In this document: piece after piece, positions 52,814 through 61,139 of the stretch
How the letters are laid out: each line of letters begins with the position of its first letter
Position numbering within the stretch: the first letter of the stretch is position 1
NCBI GenBank assembly: GCA_024640225.1
Contig: JAHEFK010000016.1
Span: 1 to 64,000, forward strand
Direction: 5' to 3'
DNA length: 64,000 bases
Source of the DNA: Bacteroidota bacterium
Lineage (GTDB): Bacteria; Bacteroidota; Bacteroidia; Chitinophagales; Chitinophagaceae
Made by a program: the position numbers and the translations under genes
Notes under the pieces: model-generated
The model's input: only the letters and a program-made list of their open reading frames with translations
Database searches by the model: none
Told to the model about the DNA's origin: nothing

Positions 52814-53653
52814 TTAGTAATCTCCTAAAGTTTCAGAAAGTTGAGCAAGGGCACTTTCTAATTGTTGATCATTAGGTGCAATACCATGCCATTCGTGAGT
52901 TCCTTCCATAAAATCTACTCCTTTACCCATTTCTGTTTTCATCAAAATAACAATTGGTTTGCCTTGACCCGTTAATGATCTTGCATGCGTCAACATGCTA
53001 TCCAATGCTTCCATATGGTTGCCATCCACTTCTAAAACAGTCCAGTTAAATGCTTCAAATTTCGATCTTAAAGAATCTAAATTCATTACACTTTTTGTTG
53101 AACCGTCAATTTGTTGACCATTAACATCAACAGTAGCAATTAAATTGTCAATCTTATTGTGTGCTGCAAATAAAATCGCTTCCCAATTTTGACCCTCTTG
53201 CAATTCTCCATCACCATGCAATGTATAAACGATGGAAGTATCTTTATTCATTTTTTTAGTAAGTGCTGCACCACATGCAACACTTAATCCTTGACCTAAA
53301 GAACCACTTGCCATTCTTACACCTGGCAAATGCTCGTGGGTGGTAGGATGTCCTTGCAAGCGAGTATTTAGCTTTCTAAAGCTTGCTAACTCCGATTTGT
53401 CAAAATAACCAGCTCTTGATAATACACTATAAAATACAGGAGAAATATGACCATTGGATAAGAAGAAAATATCTTCACCAATGCCATCCATTTTAAACTC
53501 CGTTTGAATGTTCATGTGTTTGAAGTAGAGTGCTACTAAAAAATCAGCACAGCCTAAGGATCCGCCTGGATGTCCACTTTGCACCCCGTGTACCATTCTC
53601 ACAATATCTCTTCTTACTTGCGAAGCAACTGCTTCTAATTGTTGAATATCCAT
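52814..53653 (-). CDS. Transketolase, N-terminal (TPP-binding) subunit
   Basis: A 279-residue protein starting at ATG 53653-53651 (MDIQQLEAVASQVRRDIVRM); the upstream frame is non-homologous and contains the promoter. It covers only the N-terminal, TPP-binding half of transketolase: VHGVQSGHPGGSLG, SNGHISPVFYSVL, GSLGQGLSVACGAA, and the TPP motif HGDGELQEGQNWEAI ... VDVNGQQIDG. Many Bacteroidota encode transketolase as two genes, with the C-terminal pyrimidine-binding subunit next door; here the downstream gene is an unrelated convergent one, so the partner must lie elsewhere. It serves the non-oxidative pentose phosphate pathway. Confidence 0.93.
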   Translation of the reverse strand: MDIQQLEAVASQVRRDIVRMVHGVQSGHPGGSLGCADFLVALYFKHMNIQTEFKMDGIGEDIFFLSNGHISPVFYSVLSRAGYFDKSELASFRKLNTRLQGHPTTHEHLPGVRMASGSLGQGLSVACGAALTKKMNKDTSIVYTLHGDGELQEGQNWEAILFAAHNKIDNLIATVDVNGQQIDGSTKSVMNLDSLRSKFEAFNWTVLEVDGNHMEALDSMLTHARSLTGQGKPIVILMKTEMGKGVDFMEGTHEWHGIAPNDQQLESALAQLSETLGDY

Positions 53654-53672
53654 TTTTAAAAAATTATTGACA

Positions 53673-53680
53673 CAAAGGTA
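53673..53680 (-). promoter_or_regulatory. Putative -7 element for the transketolase gene
   Basis: The minus-strand TACCTTTG matches TAnnTTTG and lies 20 nt before the ATG at 53653. This placement also argues against the longer reading frame starting at 53740. Confidence 0.45.
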
Positions 53681-53785
53681 CTTGTAAAATTGAAATTTTA
53701 AAAAGCCAATGCTTACTAAATATGCATAAGTTATTAACACTGTAATACGTAAAATTTTTGTAATCTTGTACTTGCCCTCAGAACT

Positions 53786-54844
53786 ATGCTTTCAAACCCA
53801 ATAAAAAAGAAATTTACTTCCACATTACTGGATTGGCATGCACATGAAAATTTCCGAACGCTACCTTGGAAGGAGGAAAGCGATCCTTATAAAATTTGGC
53901 TTTCAGAAATTATTCTTCAACAAACCCGTGCAGAGCAAGGATTACCCTACTACCTTAAATTCATAGACCAATACCCTACGGTTACAGACCTAGCAAATGC
54001 TAAGGATGATGAAATATTCAAACTTTGGGAAGGATTAGGCTATTATAATAGATGTAGAAATTTATTGGCTACTGCACGATATATCAAGGAGCATCACCAA
54101 GGACTATTCCCAAATCAATACGAGGATATAATTAATTTAAAAGGGGTTGGAAGCTATACCGCAGCCGCAATTGCTTCCTTTGCTTACAACATGCCCTATG
54201 CAGTTGTTGATGGTAATGTTTATAGAGTTTTAGCAAGATTCGCTGGGATGGAACTACCAATAGATGGCAAAGAAGGTAAAAATATTATCACTGCTCTTGC
54301 CCAAGATTTATTGCCCAAAAATAAAGCTGCAGCATATAACCAAGCCATTATGGATTTCGGTGCTAGTATTTGCAAACCGCAAAACCCCTTATGTAATGAC
54401 TGCCCTTTTCAAAGAAATTGCAAAGCTTACTCCGACAACACCGTTACCCTATTACCTATTAAGTCAAAAACAATAAAGATTCGAAAACGATATTTCAATT
54501 ATATCATCATTGAATCGCCCACACAAATCTGGATAGAGAAAAGAACGAAAGCTGATATTTGGCGTGATTTACATCAACCATTGCTAATTGAATCTGAAAA
54601 AAAAATAAGTCCACAACAGTTAAATAAGATATTGATAGCACAAGAACTACTTACTGAAGTCGCTCCCCTAGTCCTACTCGACCATAAAGAGCAAAAACTA
54701 TCTCATCAATTAATTATCAGCACCATTTATAATATAAAAATTAATAATATAAAAAAATGCTTGCTACCAAAACAAAACTGGGTATCAAAAAAGGATATGC
54801 ACAAATATGCATTCCCTAAAACCCTCTCTGAAATTTTCAATTAA
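53786..54844 (+). CDS. mutY: A/G-specific adenine DNA glycosylase
   Basis: A 352-residue base-excision repair enzyme that removes adenine mispaired with 8-oxoguanine. It has catalytic Glu41 (SEIILQQTRAEQG), the HhH-GPD motif NLKGVGSYTAAAIASFA with Asp142 in AVVDGNVYRVLAR, and the 4Fe-4S cluster cysteines Cys196, Cys203, Cys206 and Cys212 (CX6CX2CX5C). The C-terminal NUDIX-like domain (about 230-352) recognises 8-oxoG. The order mutY-ssb-gldE is common in Bacteroidota. The gene is divergent from the transketolase gene. Confidence 0.96.
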   Translation: MLSNPIKKKFTSTLLDWHAHENFRTLPWKEESDPYKIWLSEIILQQTRAEQGLPYYLKFIDQYPTVTDLANAKDDEIFKLWEGLGYYNRCRNLLATARYIKEHHQGLFPNQYEDIINLKGVGSYTAAAIASFAYNMPYAVVDGNVYRVLARFAGMELPIDGKEGKNIITALAQDLLPKNKAAAYNQAIMDFGASICKPQNPLCNDCPFQRNCKAYSDNTVTLLPIKSKTIKIRKRYFNYIIIESPTQIWIEKRTKADIWRDLHQPLLIESEKKISPQQLNKILIAQELLTEVAPLVLLDHKEQKLSHQLIISTIYNIKINNIKKCLLPKQNWVSKKDMHKYAFPKTLSEIFN

Positions 54845-54907
54845 AAAATGGATTTTTTTTAAAATATATGTTAAATTTATAGAAATCAACTAATTTTTAC
54901 TTTACTT

Positions 54908-55324
54908 ATGAGAGGCGTAAACAGAGTTATTTTAATTGGTAATCTTGGTAAAGATCCAGAAGTACAACACTTGGAGGGTAATATTGCTGTAGCAAAATTT
55001 CCGCTTGCAACAACTGAAACGCATAAAGACAAAAATGGCAATTTAGTTTCTCAAACAGAATGGCATACCATTGTCTTATGGAGAGGGTTGGCAGAATTAG
55101 CCTTAAAATACTTACACAAAGGGAGCTTAGTATATATTGAAGGTCGTTTACGCACCCGCAATTGGGAAGACAAAGACAAAAATAAACGTTCTATTACAGA
55201 AATAGTTGGTGACAACCTTGTAATGCTCGATAAACGAAAAGAAAACGAGGCAGACCTTCCTAAAGATGATGATTCCGCAAGCTTTGGAATGGGCATGATG
55301 AATGACAGCGATATAAGTTTATAA
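54908..55324 (+). CDS. ssb: Single-stranded DNA-binding protein
   Basis: A 138-residue SSB with the OB-fold opening RGVNRVILIGNLGKDPEVQ, then KFPLATTETHKDKNG ... TEWHTIVLWRGLAELALKYLHKGSLVYIEGRLRTRNWEDKD. The linker is short and the C-terminal tip reads MMNDSDISL, deviating from the DDDIPF tip that recruits repair and replication partners (no Pro-Phe). It binds single-stranded DNA as a tetramer. It lies between mutY and gldE and is followed by its own terminator. Confidence 0.95.
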   Translation: MRGVNRVILIGNLGKDPEVQHLEGNIAVAKFPLATTETHKDKNGNLVSQTEWHTIVLWRGLAELALKYLHKGSLVYIEGRLRTRNWEDKDKNKRSITEIVGDNLVMLDKRKENEADLPKDDDSASFGMGMMNDSDISL

Positions 55325-55339
55325 AAAAAATAACAATAG

Positions 55340-55377
55340 AAAAGGGATAGAAATGCGTTTTTCAATCCCTTTTTTTT
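55340..55377 (+). terminator. Rho-independent terminator after ssb
   Basis: A 9-bp stem (AAAAGGGAT 55340-55348 with 55365-55373) has an inner GAAA/TTTC pairing and is followed by a long T run. It separates ssb from gldE despite their conserved adjacency. Confidence 0.75.
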
Positions 55378-55432
55378 AATTTTACACCTTACAAAAAAAA
55401 ATATTTTGGGCAGTATATCCGACGGAGAATCG

Positions 55433-56746
55433 ATGCAATTATTATTTAGTTTATTGCAATCTACTTCATTCACAGCACCAACCGTTACCTTACTATCGGT
55501 AATCATCTTCTTACTTCTCATTATGACCGGTATTACTGCCGGAGCAGAAACAGCTTATTTTTCGCTTACCGCAAAAGATATTAATTATCTAAAAACAAAA
55601 GAAGGACAAAGCGCAATACAATCTATTCAACTACTAGAGCAACCTAAAATGCTGCTAGCTACCATTGTTGTAGCAAATAACTTTATCAATATCGCCATTG
55701 TTATTACTACTAATCAGTTGGTAACGGGACTTTTACCCGCAGATTTGCCTTCAATTTATTCTTTTTTGATTCAAGTAATTGCCGTCACTTTTCTATTAGT
55801 ATTGTTTGGAGAAGTTTTACCAAAAGTATATGCCACACAAAACAATATGAGAATGGCTCTTTTTTCAGCGCCCATTATCAAAGTACTGTTTAGCATATTC
55901 AAACCCGTAAGTAGCCTTTTAGTCAACTCTTCTAATTTTATAGAAAAAAGAATGGGTAGCAAACAAGCTAATAATATTAGTAATGAAGACTTTGAGCATG
56001 CTATCGAACTAACGGTAGGACATACAGCAACGAAAGAAGAAGTAAATATCTTCAAAGGCATTTTAAAATTTGGGAATATTACTGCTAAGCAAATCATGCG
56101 TACCCGTATGGATGTAAGTGGCATTGATTATGCTATGAATTTTGAAGCTGTGCAAGCTAAAGCAATTGAAGTTGGCTATTCACGACTGCCTGTATATGAC
56201 GACAGCTTAGATACCATTAAAGGTGTTATTCATACAAAAGATTTTTTACCGCACACCGAAGAAGTTGATTTCAACTGGCATACGCTAATTAGAAACGCTT
56301 TTTTTGTTCATGAAGGCAAACTCATTGAAGACTTGCTTAAGGAGTTTCAACAAAAGAGAATACACTTTGCAATTGTAGTAGATGAATTTGGTGGAACATC
56401 CGGTATCATTACATTGGAAGACATTATGGAAGAAATCATCGGTGATATCAAAGATGAATTTGATGAAGATGATTTAAACTACCGAAAAATTGACGATAAT
56501 AATTATATTTTCGAAGGCAAAATGCTTATCAACGATATGTGTAGGGTATTAAACCTACAAGCAGAAATCTTTGAAGATAGTAGAGGAGAAAGCGATTCTA
56601 TAGCAGGTTTAATTTTAGAAATCTCCGGTAGATTCCCGAAAATAAACGAAACGGTTTCTTTTAAAGAATATAAATTTACCGTTTTAGAGTTAGAGAAAAT
56701 GAGAATAAAACGAGTAAAACTGAGAATTCAAGCAAATGAGGCATAA
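55433..56746 (+). CDS. gldE: Gliding motility-associated protein GldE (CNNM/CorC family)
   Basis: A 437-residue membrane protein. The chosen start is ATG 55433, which has GGAG 5-8 nt upstream, one of the few Shine-Dalgarno-like sites here; a TTG nine codons earlier is less likely. The CNNM (DUF21) region with three to four helices is about 15-170 (MTGITAGAETAYFSLTAKD, VLFGEVLPKVYA). A CBS pair follows (IMRTRMDVSGI ... RLPVYDDSLDTIKGVIH; FQQKRIHFAIVVDEFGGTSGIITLEDIMEEIIGDI), then a CorC_HlyC domain. GldE supports GldD in gliding/T9SS function in Flavobacterium. The gldD gene does not follow here. Confidence 0.88.
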   Translation: MQLLFSLLQSTSFTAPTVTLLSVIIFLLLIMTGITAGAETAYFSLTAKDINYLKTKEGQSAIQSIQLLEQPKMLLATIVVANNFINIAIVITTNQLVTGLLPADLPSIYSFLIQVIAVTFLLVLFGEVLPKVYATQNNMRMALFSAPIIKVLFSIFKPVSSLLVNSSNFIEKRMGSKQANNISNEDFEHAIELTVGHTATKEEVNIFKGILKFGNITAKQIMRTRMDVSGIDYAMNFEAVQAKAIEVGYSRLPVYDDSLDTIKGVIHTKDFLPHTEEVDFNWHTLIRNAFFVHEGKLIEDLLKEFQQKRIHFAIVVDEFGGTSGIITLEDIMEEIIGDIKDEFDEDDLNYRKIDDNNYIFEGKMLINDMCRVLNLQAEIFEDSRGESDSIAGLILEISGRFPKINETVSFKEYKFTVLELEKMRIKRVKLRIQANEA

Positions 56747-56747
56747 T

Positions 56748-56778
56748 AAAAAAGAGGAGCAATGCTCCTCTTTTTTAT
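56748..56778. terminator. Bidirectional terminator
   Basis: A perfect 13-bp stem (56748-56760 with 56764-56776, core AAGAGGAGC) has a 3-nt loop. It serves gldE on the plus strand and the cytochrome c gene on the minus strand; the latter's stop codon overlaps the right arm. Confidence 0.82.
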
Positions 56779-57131
56779 TTACAAGATGCTAAAAGGTATT
56801 TTTTAATACTAGCTTGTGTTGCATCGTCGATTTTTGCTTTTCTAGACATGCTTGGCAAAATACTGTTCCATTGTGCCGCTGTATAATCAGAAGGATTTTT
56901 CATAGCATGACAAGAAACACAATTACTAACATATAATTTTTTACCGTCTTCCATTTCTTTCAACGAAACAACATCTTTGACTACAGCGGCAGTAACTGGC
57001 GCTTGCTGTTGAGCCGCTACTTGATTTTCCTTAGTGGACTGAGTTGCAACGTTTGAGGTAGTTGTGTTTTTTTTAGATACGCTACAAGCTGTTAAAAAAA
57101 ACAAGGCGATCGATAGGTATTTCAATTTCAT
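56775..57131 (-). CDS. Monoheme cytochrome c lipoprotein
   Basis: A 118-residue lipoprotein starting at ATG 57131-57129 (MKLKYLSIALFFLTAC, lipobox LTAC, Cys16). A Ser/Thr/Gln-rich linker (about 20-55) precedes a small c-type cytochrome domain with heme motif CVSCH (Cys71, Cys74, His75) and a likely axial Met95 (LPSMSRKAKI). It would be tethered in the periplasm or at the surface and carry single electrons. The gene follows the CDVCG barrel gene by 39 nt on the same strand and lies near a redoxin and a multicopper oxidase, indicating a shared redox or copper context. Confidence 0.85.
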   Translation of the reverse strand: MKLKYLSIALFFLTACSVSKKNTTTSNVATQSTKENQVAAQQQAPVTAAVVKDVVSLKEMEDGKKLYVSNCVSCHAMKNPSDYTAAQWNSILPSMSRKAKIDDATQASIKKYLLASCK

Positions 57132-57170
57132 ACGTTGATTTTTGTATTTCATAAAAGTATAAAAATATCT

Positions 57171-58070
57171 TTACTTATTGAAAAAAAAATACAAGATCCG
57201 CACACTAACTTTTGATTCATGACATGAATAACCAGCATTCCAGTTTTGAGCAATCGGTTTTAAATACTGAAGCCCGAGCATGAAATTTTTAATTTTAAAA
57301 TCTGTTCCAAATTGCAAATTCCATTCATACCCCCCTGTATATAGCACCTCGTTTGAAGCATTTATATCAGCTTGACTTGATAAACAACCTATTGCTATAA
57401 AAGGAATAAAAGTAGCGACGGATGTATTTTTATTATAAAACATTTTAAAGTTCCCGTTACTTTGATTGCCCATTTTATAGGAGCACTTATTAGTTGCATT
57501 GTATTTTATACTAAAATCCAAATTAAATCCAATGTGCTTATTATTAATAATATAATTGATAGCCGGCATAATATCCCAAGTTCCAGTTCCAGGATATAAA
57601 TGCTCGTTGAATGTAGGTATACTAAAATCACTTTTATAAGTTCCTGTAGGCATTTTAATTCCCCCAGTAAGTTGCAATGCGTGATAGAAAGAAGTACCAC
57701 CAATTTTTGTAGTGGGCATAGCAGCATAAGTAACAAATGCACTTATATCGCCCCAACCTTTTGTATGTATATTGTCAGATCCAACTTGTTGGTTTATGGC
57801 AAAAGGCACAGAAAAGGAGCATTGAAAACGCTTAGAGCATACATACCGACCTGTAAGTTCGATCTGCATAAAACGATCTGCTTCTTTATCATTATCATCT
57901 GGGTGCGTTGTAATAAAGTTTTGATTCGCATAACGGAAACCCAAAAAAGAGTTTGAAAACTGAGGCAGCAAGCCCATTGTATTGATTGCATTGCCATATC
58001 CGCAAACATCACATGCATTACTTGTTGAGGCAATGCAATAAAAAAATAAATAAAACACTAACTTTTTCAT
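57171..58070 (-). CDS. Outer-membrane barrel-like protein with N-terminal CDVCG motif
   Basis: A 299-residue exported protein starting at ATG 58070-58068 (MKKLVFYLFFYCIASTSNA signal peptide). The mature N-terminus is predicted to begin at or near CDVCGYGN, a Cys-x-x-Cys motif shared by a Bacteroidota family annotated as transporter or phenol-degradation MetA-like barrel. The remaining sequence shows alternating strands (FMQIELTGRYVCSKRFQCSFSVPFAI, WNLQFGTDFKIKNFMLGLQYLKP, ESKVSVRILYFFF). The terminal hydrophobic pattern suits a barrel. Position beside cytochrome c, redoxin and multicopper oxidase genes suggests metal binding by the CxxC, which is inference. Confidence 0.7.
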   Translation of the reverse strand: MKKLVFYLFFYCIASTSNACDVCGYGNAINTMGLLPQFSNSFLGFRYANQNFITTHPDDNDKEADRFMQIELTGRYVCSKRFQCSFSVPFAINQQVGSDNIHTKGWGDISAFVTYAAMPTTKIGGTSFYHALQLTGGIKMPTGTYKSDFSIPTFNEHLYPGTGTWDIMPAINYIINNKHIGFNLDFSIKYNATNKCSYKMGNQSNGNFKMFYNKNTSVATFIPFIAIGCLSSQADINASNEVLYTGGYEWNLQFGTDFKIKNFMLGLQYLKPIAQNWNAGYSCHESKVSVRILYFFFNK

Positions 58071-58088
58071 AAATAAATAATCTGAATG

Positions 58089-58096
58089 CAAAAGTA
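58089..58096 (-). promoter_or_regulatory. Putative -7 element for the barrel-cytochrome operon
   Basis: The minus-strand TACTTTTG matches TAnnTTTG and lies 19 nt before the ATG at 58070. No -33 match was seen. Confidence 0.4.
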
Positions 58097-58140
58097 AAAT
58101 TAAATTGCTAAGGCACTTTTTTTTTATACAATGAGATTTA

Positions 58141-58743
58141 TCATTTTCTCAACATAATTCTACACCCAAAAGATTCTGTTTTAGGCTGCAACACGGGCTT
58201 GCCTGCCAATAGCTGCCTAAGCGCTTGCGCTACATATGGGATTGCCTTTTCAGGATGCTGACCATTATCATCGATCGCTCCATTGTATTTAATAAGCCAT
58301 TTATTATTTTCTCTCCAAATAATGAACGCTTGGGGTGTATGATTAGCCCCAAATAATTTTACTACCGATTGACTTGCATCTTGCAAATACAAAAATTGAT
58401 ACCCTTCTTTTTTTGCACGATCTTGCATGAATGCAAAGGTTTCTTCTTCATACAATATAGAATCCATAGAGTTGATTGCCAACAAAGGCACACCTTGCTT
58501 TGAATATATACGGTTCAACTCATTTAAACGCTTTGTATATAATTTAGCAAAAGGGCAGTGATTGCAAGTAAATACAACAATATACCCTTTAGCTTTATTG
58601 CTTTTGGTATTAAAAATTTTGTTATCAATACCTTTCAAGCTAAAATCTTGAATATAACTTGGACTTTCTCTTAATTTATCATTAGAGAAACTTAACAAAA
58701 CCAACGCGAGAATACTATATGCCCAAAAGAATCTTTTCATCAT
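58141..58743 (-). CDS. Exported thioredoxin-fold redoxin
   Basis: A 200-residue protein with an N-terminal signal or anchor helix (about 5-20) and a thioredoxin/AhpC-TSA-like fold. The active site is FTCNHCPFAKLYTKRL with Cys60 and Cys63 (CxxC), followed by GVPLLAINSMDS and NHTPQAFII with the cis-Pro. This subgroup (TlpA/redoxin-like, CNHCPFA) occurs in many bacteria and reduces periplasmic thiols or takes part in metal-centre assembly. Its ATG overlaps the stop of the multicopper oxidase gene (TAATG), so expression is coupled to that oxidase. Confidence 0.85.
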   Translation of the reverse strand: MMKRFFWAYSILALVLLSFSNDKLRESPSYIQDFSLKGIDNKIFNTKSNKAKGYIVVFTCNHCPFAKLYTKRLNELNRIYSKQGVPLLAINSMDSILYEEETFAFMQDRAKKEGYQFLYLQDASQSVVKLFGANHTPQAFIIWRENNKWLIKYNGAIDDNGQHPEKAIPYVAQALRQLLAGKPVLQPKTESFGCRIMLRK

Positions 58744-60479
58744 TATTCTATTACAAATGACTTAGTCACTGTTTTCTTTTTAAGTTGATCTGTTACAAGC
58801 AAATAATAAACTCCTTTAGATAAATTTGAAATATCAATTCCTTCTCCTAATTGCGGTTGCGGCAATAGTAAGACTGTTCTACCAATTGTATTCAGCACAC
58901 GCACATAATAAGCAGAGTTAGCAGGTTCTTTAAATTGAACAAATACTTTGTCTTTTGCAGGATTGGGATACACCTCTAATTCATCTTCATGAAGTGATAA
59001 AGCATTGATATTAGTAGGATTGGTTACCACAAACTGCCCCATCATACCTTCATCTTCATGTAAAGAGATGTGACAATGAAACATGAATGGATGTAAAGCA
59101 TCTGCATAATCATCAAATTTTGCAATAAATTTCACCACACTTGGTGTGCCTTGCGTTCCAGGACCACCGCCAATTGCGCCGGGTACAAATACTACATCCT
59201 TCCAGCCTGCTTGTGAAGCATCAGGTGCAACACCATTAACGCTTATAATATTAAACTCAACATCATGAATATGAAAAGGATGACCAAAAGCAGTGGAGTT
59301 CGTAATTTGCCAAATTTCGGTATTGTTTAAAGGCACTTGATAATCTATTACATTTAGACTAAATAATTTATGATTTAAAATAAAGGCATTGGGACCTAGC
59401 ACACCCGGCACGCCTGCGCTATCAGACATGGTAAGATAACGTGTGGTTTGCGCACTTGATGTAGGAATCGTTGTGACACTTACTAAAGAAGTTGGGATAG
59501 CCGTAATAGGACTTGTAGAAGGCGCTACAATATTTAATTTCAAAATATTGAAATCAATTTTTCCTAAGGCATTGGCAAATGGTCCGTTTGGAAAATTTTC
59601 TCCTCCGGCAATGAAATTGCCTAACAACGAATTAAAAGCCTTTATAAATACCGAAGTGCCATTTTGCCCACTACAATTCACTAAAATTTCTATTCGTTCA
59701 CCCGCATGCAATAAGTATTTTGTTGCAGCCACTGGAGCATTCAGCAAGCCACCATCTGATGTAATTACATAAAAAGTACGATTATCGCTAAAGCCAATAT
59801 TATAAGATCGTTCTATTGCTGCATTCAAAATTCTAAACCTAAGTACTTGAGCAGGTACATTGTATTGCGCTCTGAGGGTGCCATTAGTGAGCATACTATC
59901 ACCATAGGGAACAACTTGAAATTGATTGGAAGAACTAAAATCTCTATCTGTTAATATTAAAGGAATGTCATCCACTCCATACTTTCTTGGTAAGGCCAAT
60001 GCACTTTCAATAGCATCTCTAACTATAATGAGACCACCAATCCCTTTGGTTATTTGCGCTTCTGTTGTTTCATGTAGATGTGGATGATACCAATAGGTAG
60101 CCGCATTGTTGCTTACCAACCAATAAGGCTTCCAAGTGCTGCCTGGTGGTATTACTTGATGAGGGCCTCCATCCATTACCGCAGGCAAATGCATGCCATG
60201 CCAATGCAGTGTGGTGCTATCATTCAAATAATTCTTCACATTCATATGAACCGTATCGCCTTTATTAATAAATAAAGTTGGTCCCCAAAAATTACTATTG
60301 ATACCACCCGTGATGGTCTGCTGACCCGCAGCAACAATTTGCCTAAACGTATCTTTAATATTCAAATTAAAGCTTGTACCCGATAAGGTATCCGGTATCC
60401 AAAGGGTATTATATTGAGCTGTTACCGAATTTAAAAGCAATACCAGTAAGGCTGAAAAAAGCAGCAATTTTTGTTTCAT
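58743..60479 (-). CDS. T9SS-secreted multicopper oxidase
   Basis: A 578-residue secreted oxidase with signal peptide about 1-22. Three cupredoxin domains carry all four copper motifs: HWHGMH (92-97), WYHPHLHETTE (H132/H134/H136), HPFHIHD, and FHCHISLHEDEGMM near 480, with the type 1 His-Cys-His and a likely axial Met. It ends in a T9SS sorting domain (EVYPNPAKDKVFV ... LSKGVYYLLVTDQ ... SFVIE), so the enzyme is sent to the cell surface. It probably oxidises a metal or phenolic substrate with O2 reduced to water. A redoxin gene is translationally coupled downstream. Confidence 0.93.
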   Translation of the reverse strand: MKQKLLLFSALLVLLLNSVTAQYNTLWIPDTLSGTSFNLNIKDTFRQIVAAGQQTITGGINSNFWGPTLFINKGDTVHMNVKNYLNDSTTLHWHGMHLPAVMDGGPHQVIPPGSTWKPYWLVSNNAATYWYHPHLHETTEAQITKGIGGLIIVRDAIESALALPRKYGVDDIPLILTDRDFSSSNQFQVVPYGDSMLTNGTLRAQYNVPAQVLRFRILNAAIERSYNIGFSDNRTFYVITSDGGLLNAPVAATKYLLHAGERIEILVNCSGQNGTSVFIKAFNSLLGNFIAGGENFPNGPFANALGKIDFNILKLNIVAPSTSPITAIPTSLVSVTTIPTSSAQTTRYLTMSDSAGVPGVLGPNAFILNHKLFSLNVIDYQVPLNNTEIWQITNSTAFGHPFHIHDVEFNIISVNGVAPDASQAGWKDVVFVPGAIGGGPGTQGTPSVVKFIAKFDDYADALHPFMFHCHISLHEDEGMMGQFVVTNPTNINALSLHEDELEVYPNPAKDKVFVQFKEPANSAYYVRVLNTIGRTVLLLPQPQLGEGIDISNLSKGVYYLLVTDQLKKKTVTKSFVIE

Positions 60480-60783
60480 AAATTATATTTAAATAATTAG
60501 ACGAAGATACTAAGATAAACACGCAGTAGCTAACTATTAGATTGCCACTAAGCCAAGGTTGTAAAGGCTTTTATAATTAATACTAATTTGTTTTGTAATG
60601 TAATCAAACACTAAAAAACAATCGCAATTGCTTAACAAACCTGTAAAACAACGTAATTACTACAAAGCAAAAAGCGATGGTAAAGTAAATTCCTTTTTGC
60701 ATTAACTATATTATTTAAAATAAGTACTATATGTAGACTATCAATAATAAAATAGTTTAATCCAATTCAAAAAATTCCTTAAA
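60480..60783. other. AT-rich intergenic stretch, no gene seen
   Basis: About 300 nt between the multicopper oxidase start and the tRNA terminator. It is AT-rich with frequent stops in all frames; no convincing ORF, RNA gene or repeat was found. It must hold the promoter of the oxidase gene, but no TAnnTTTG box stands out near 60480. Confidence 0.6.
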
Positions 60784-60819
60784 AACAAAAAAGACAATCT
60801 TTTTCAAGATTGTCTTTTT
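60784..60819 (-). terminator. Rho-independent terminator of the tRNA unit
   Basis: A 14-bp stem (60788-60801 with 60806-60819, core AGACAATCTT) has a 4-nt loop and A/T runs on both sides. It lies 9 nt after the tRNA-Pro 3' end. Confidence 0.82.
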
Positions 60820-60826
60820 GCAATTT

Positions 60827-60901
<75 letters not shown>

Positions 60902-60940
60902 AACATATTTAAAAAACTGCTTTGCCGAAAAAGCAGCTCG

Positions 60941-61029
60941 CGGTGAGGGCGGGATTCGAACCCGCGGAACGGTTTGACCCGTTCGGCAGTTTAGCAAACT
61001 ACTGGTATCGGCCTCTCACCCACCTCACC
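60941..61029 (-). tRNA. tRNA-Ser (anticodon GCT)
   Basis: An 89-nt tRNA with a long variable arm, as expected for serine. The acceptor stem is GGTGAGG/CCTCACC with discriminator G, the anticodon arm GTAGT-TTGCTAA-ACTGC, and the T arm GGGTTCGAATCCC. Anticodon GCT reads AGC/AGU. CCA is not encoded. It lies between dnaA and tRNA-Pro on the same strand. Confidence 0.95.
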
Positions 61030-61139
61030 TACATTGTAAACACAATGTTATAAAAGATCTTAATTTTAAAACTGATGTCTTAAAAAGGAATGCAAAGATA
61101 CTATTTCTAAGTAAAAAAAAAAGCTTTTGTACTACTTTT

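Noticed and set aside
53654-53740. A longer N-terminus for the transketolase subunit
   Set aside because: The extra 29 residues are hydrophobic and unlike the family, and a promoter-like TACCTTTG lies inside this stretch.
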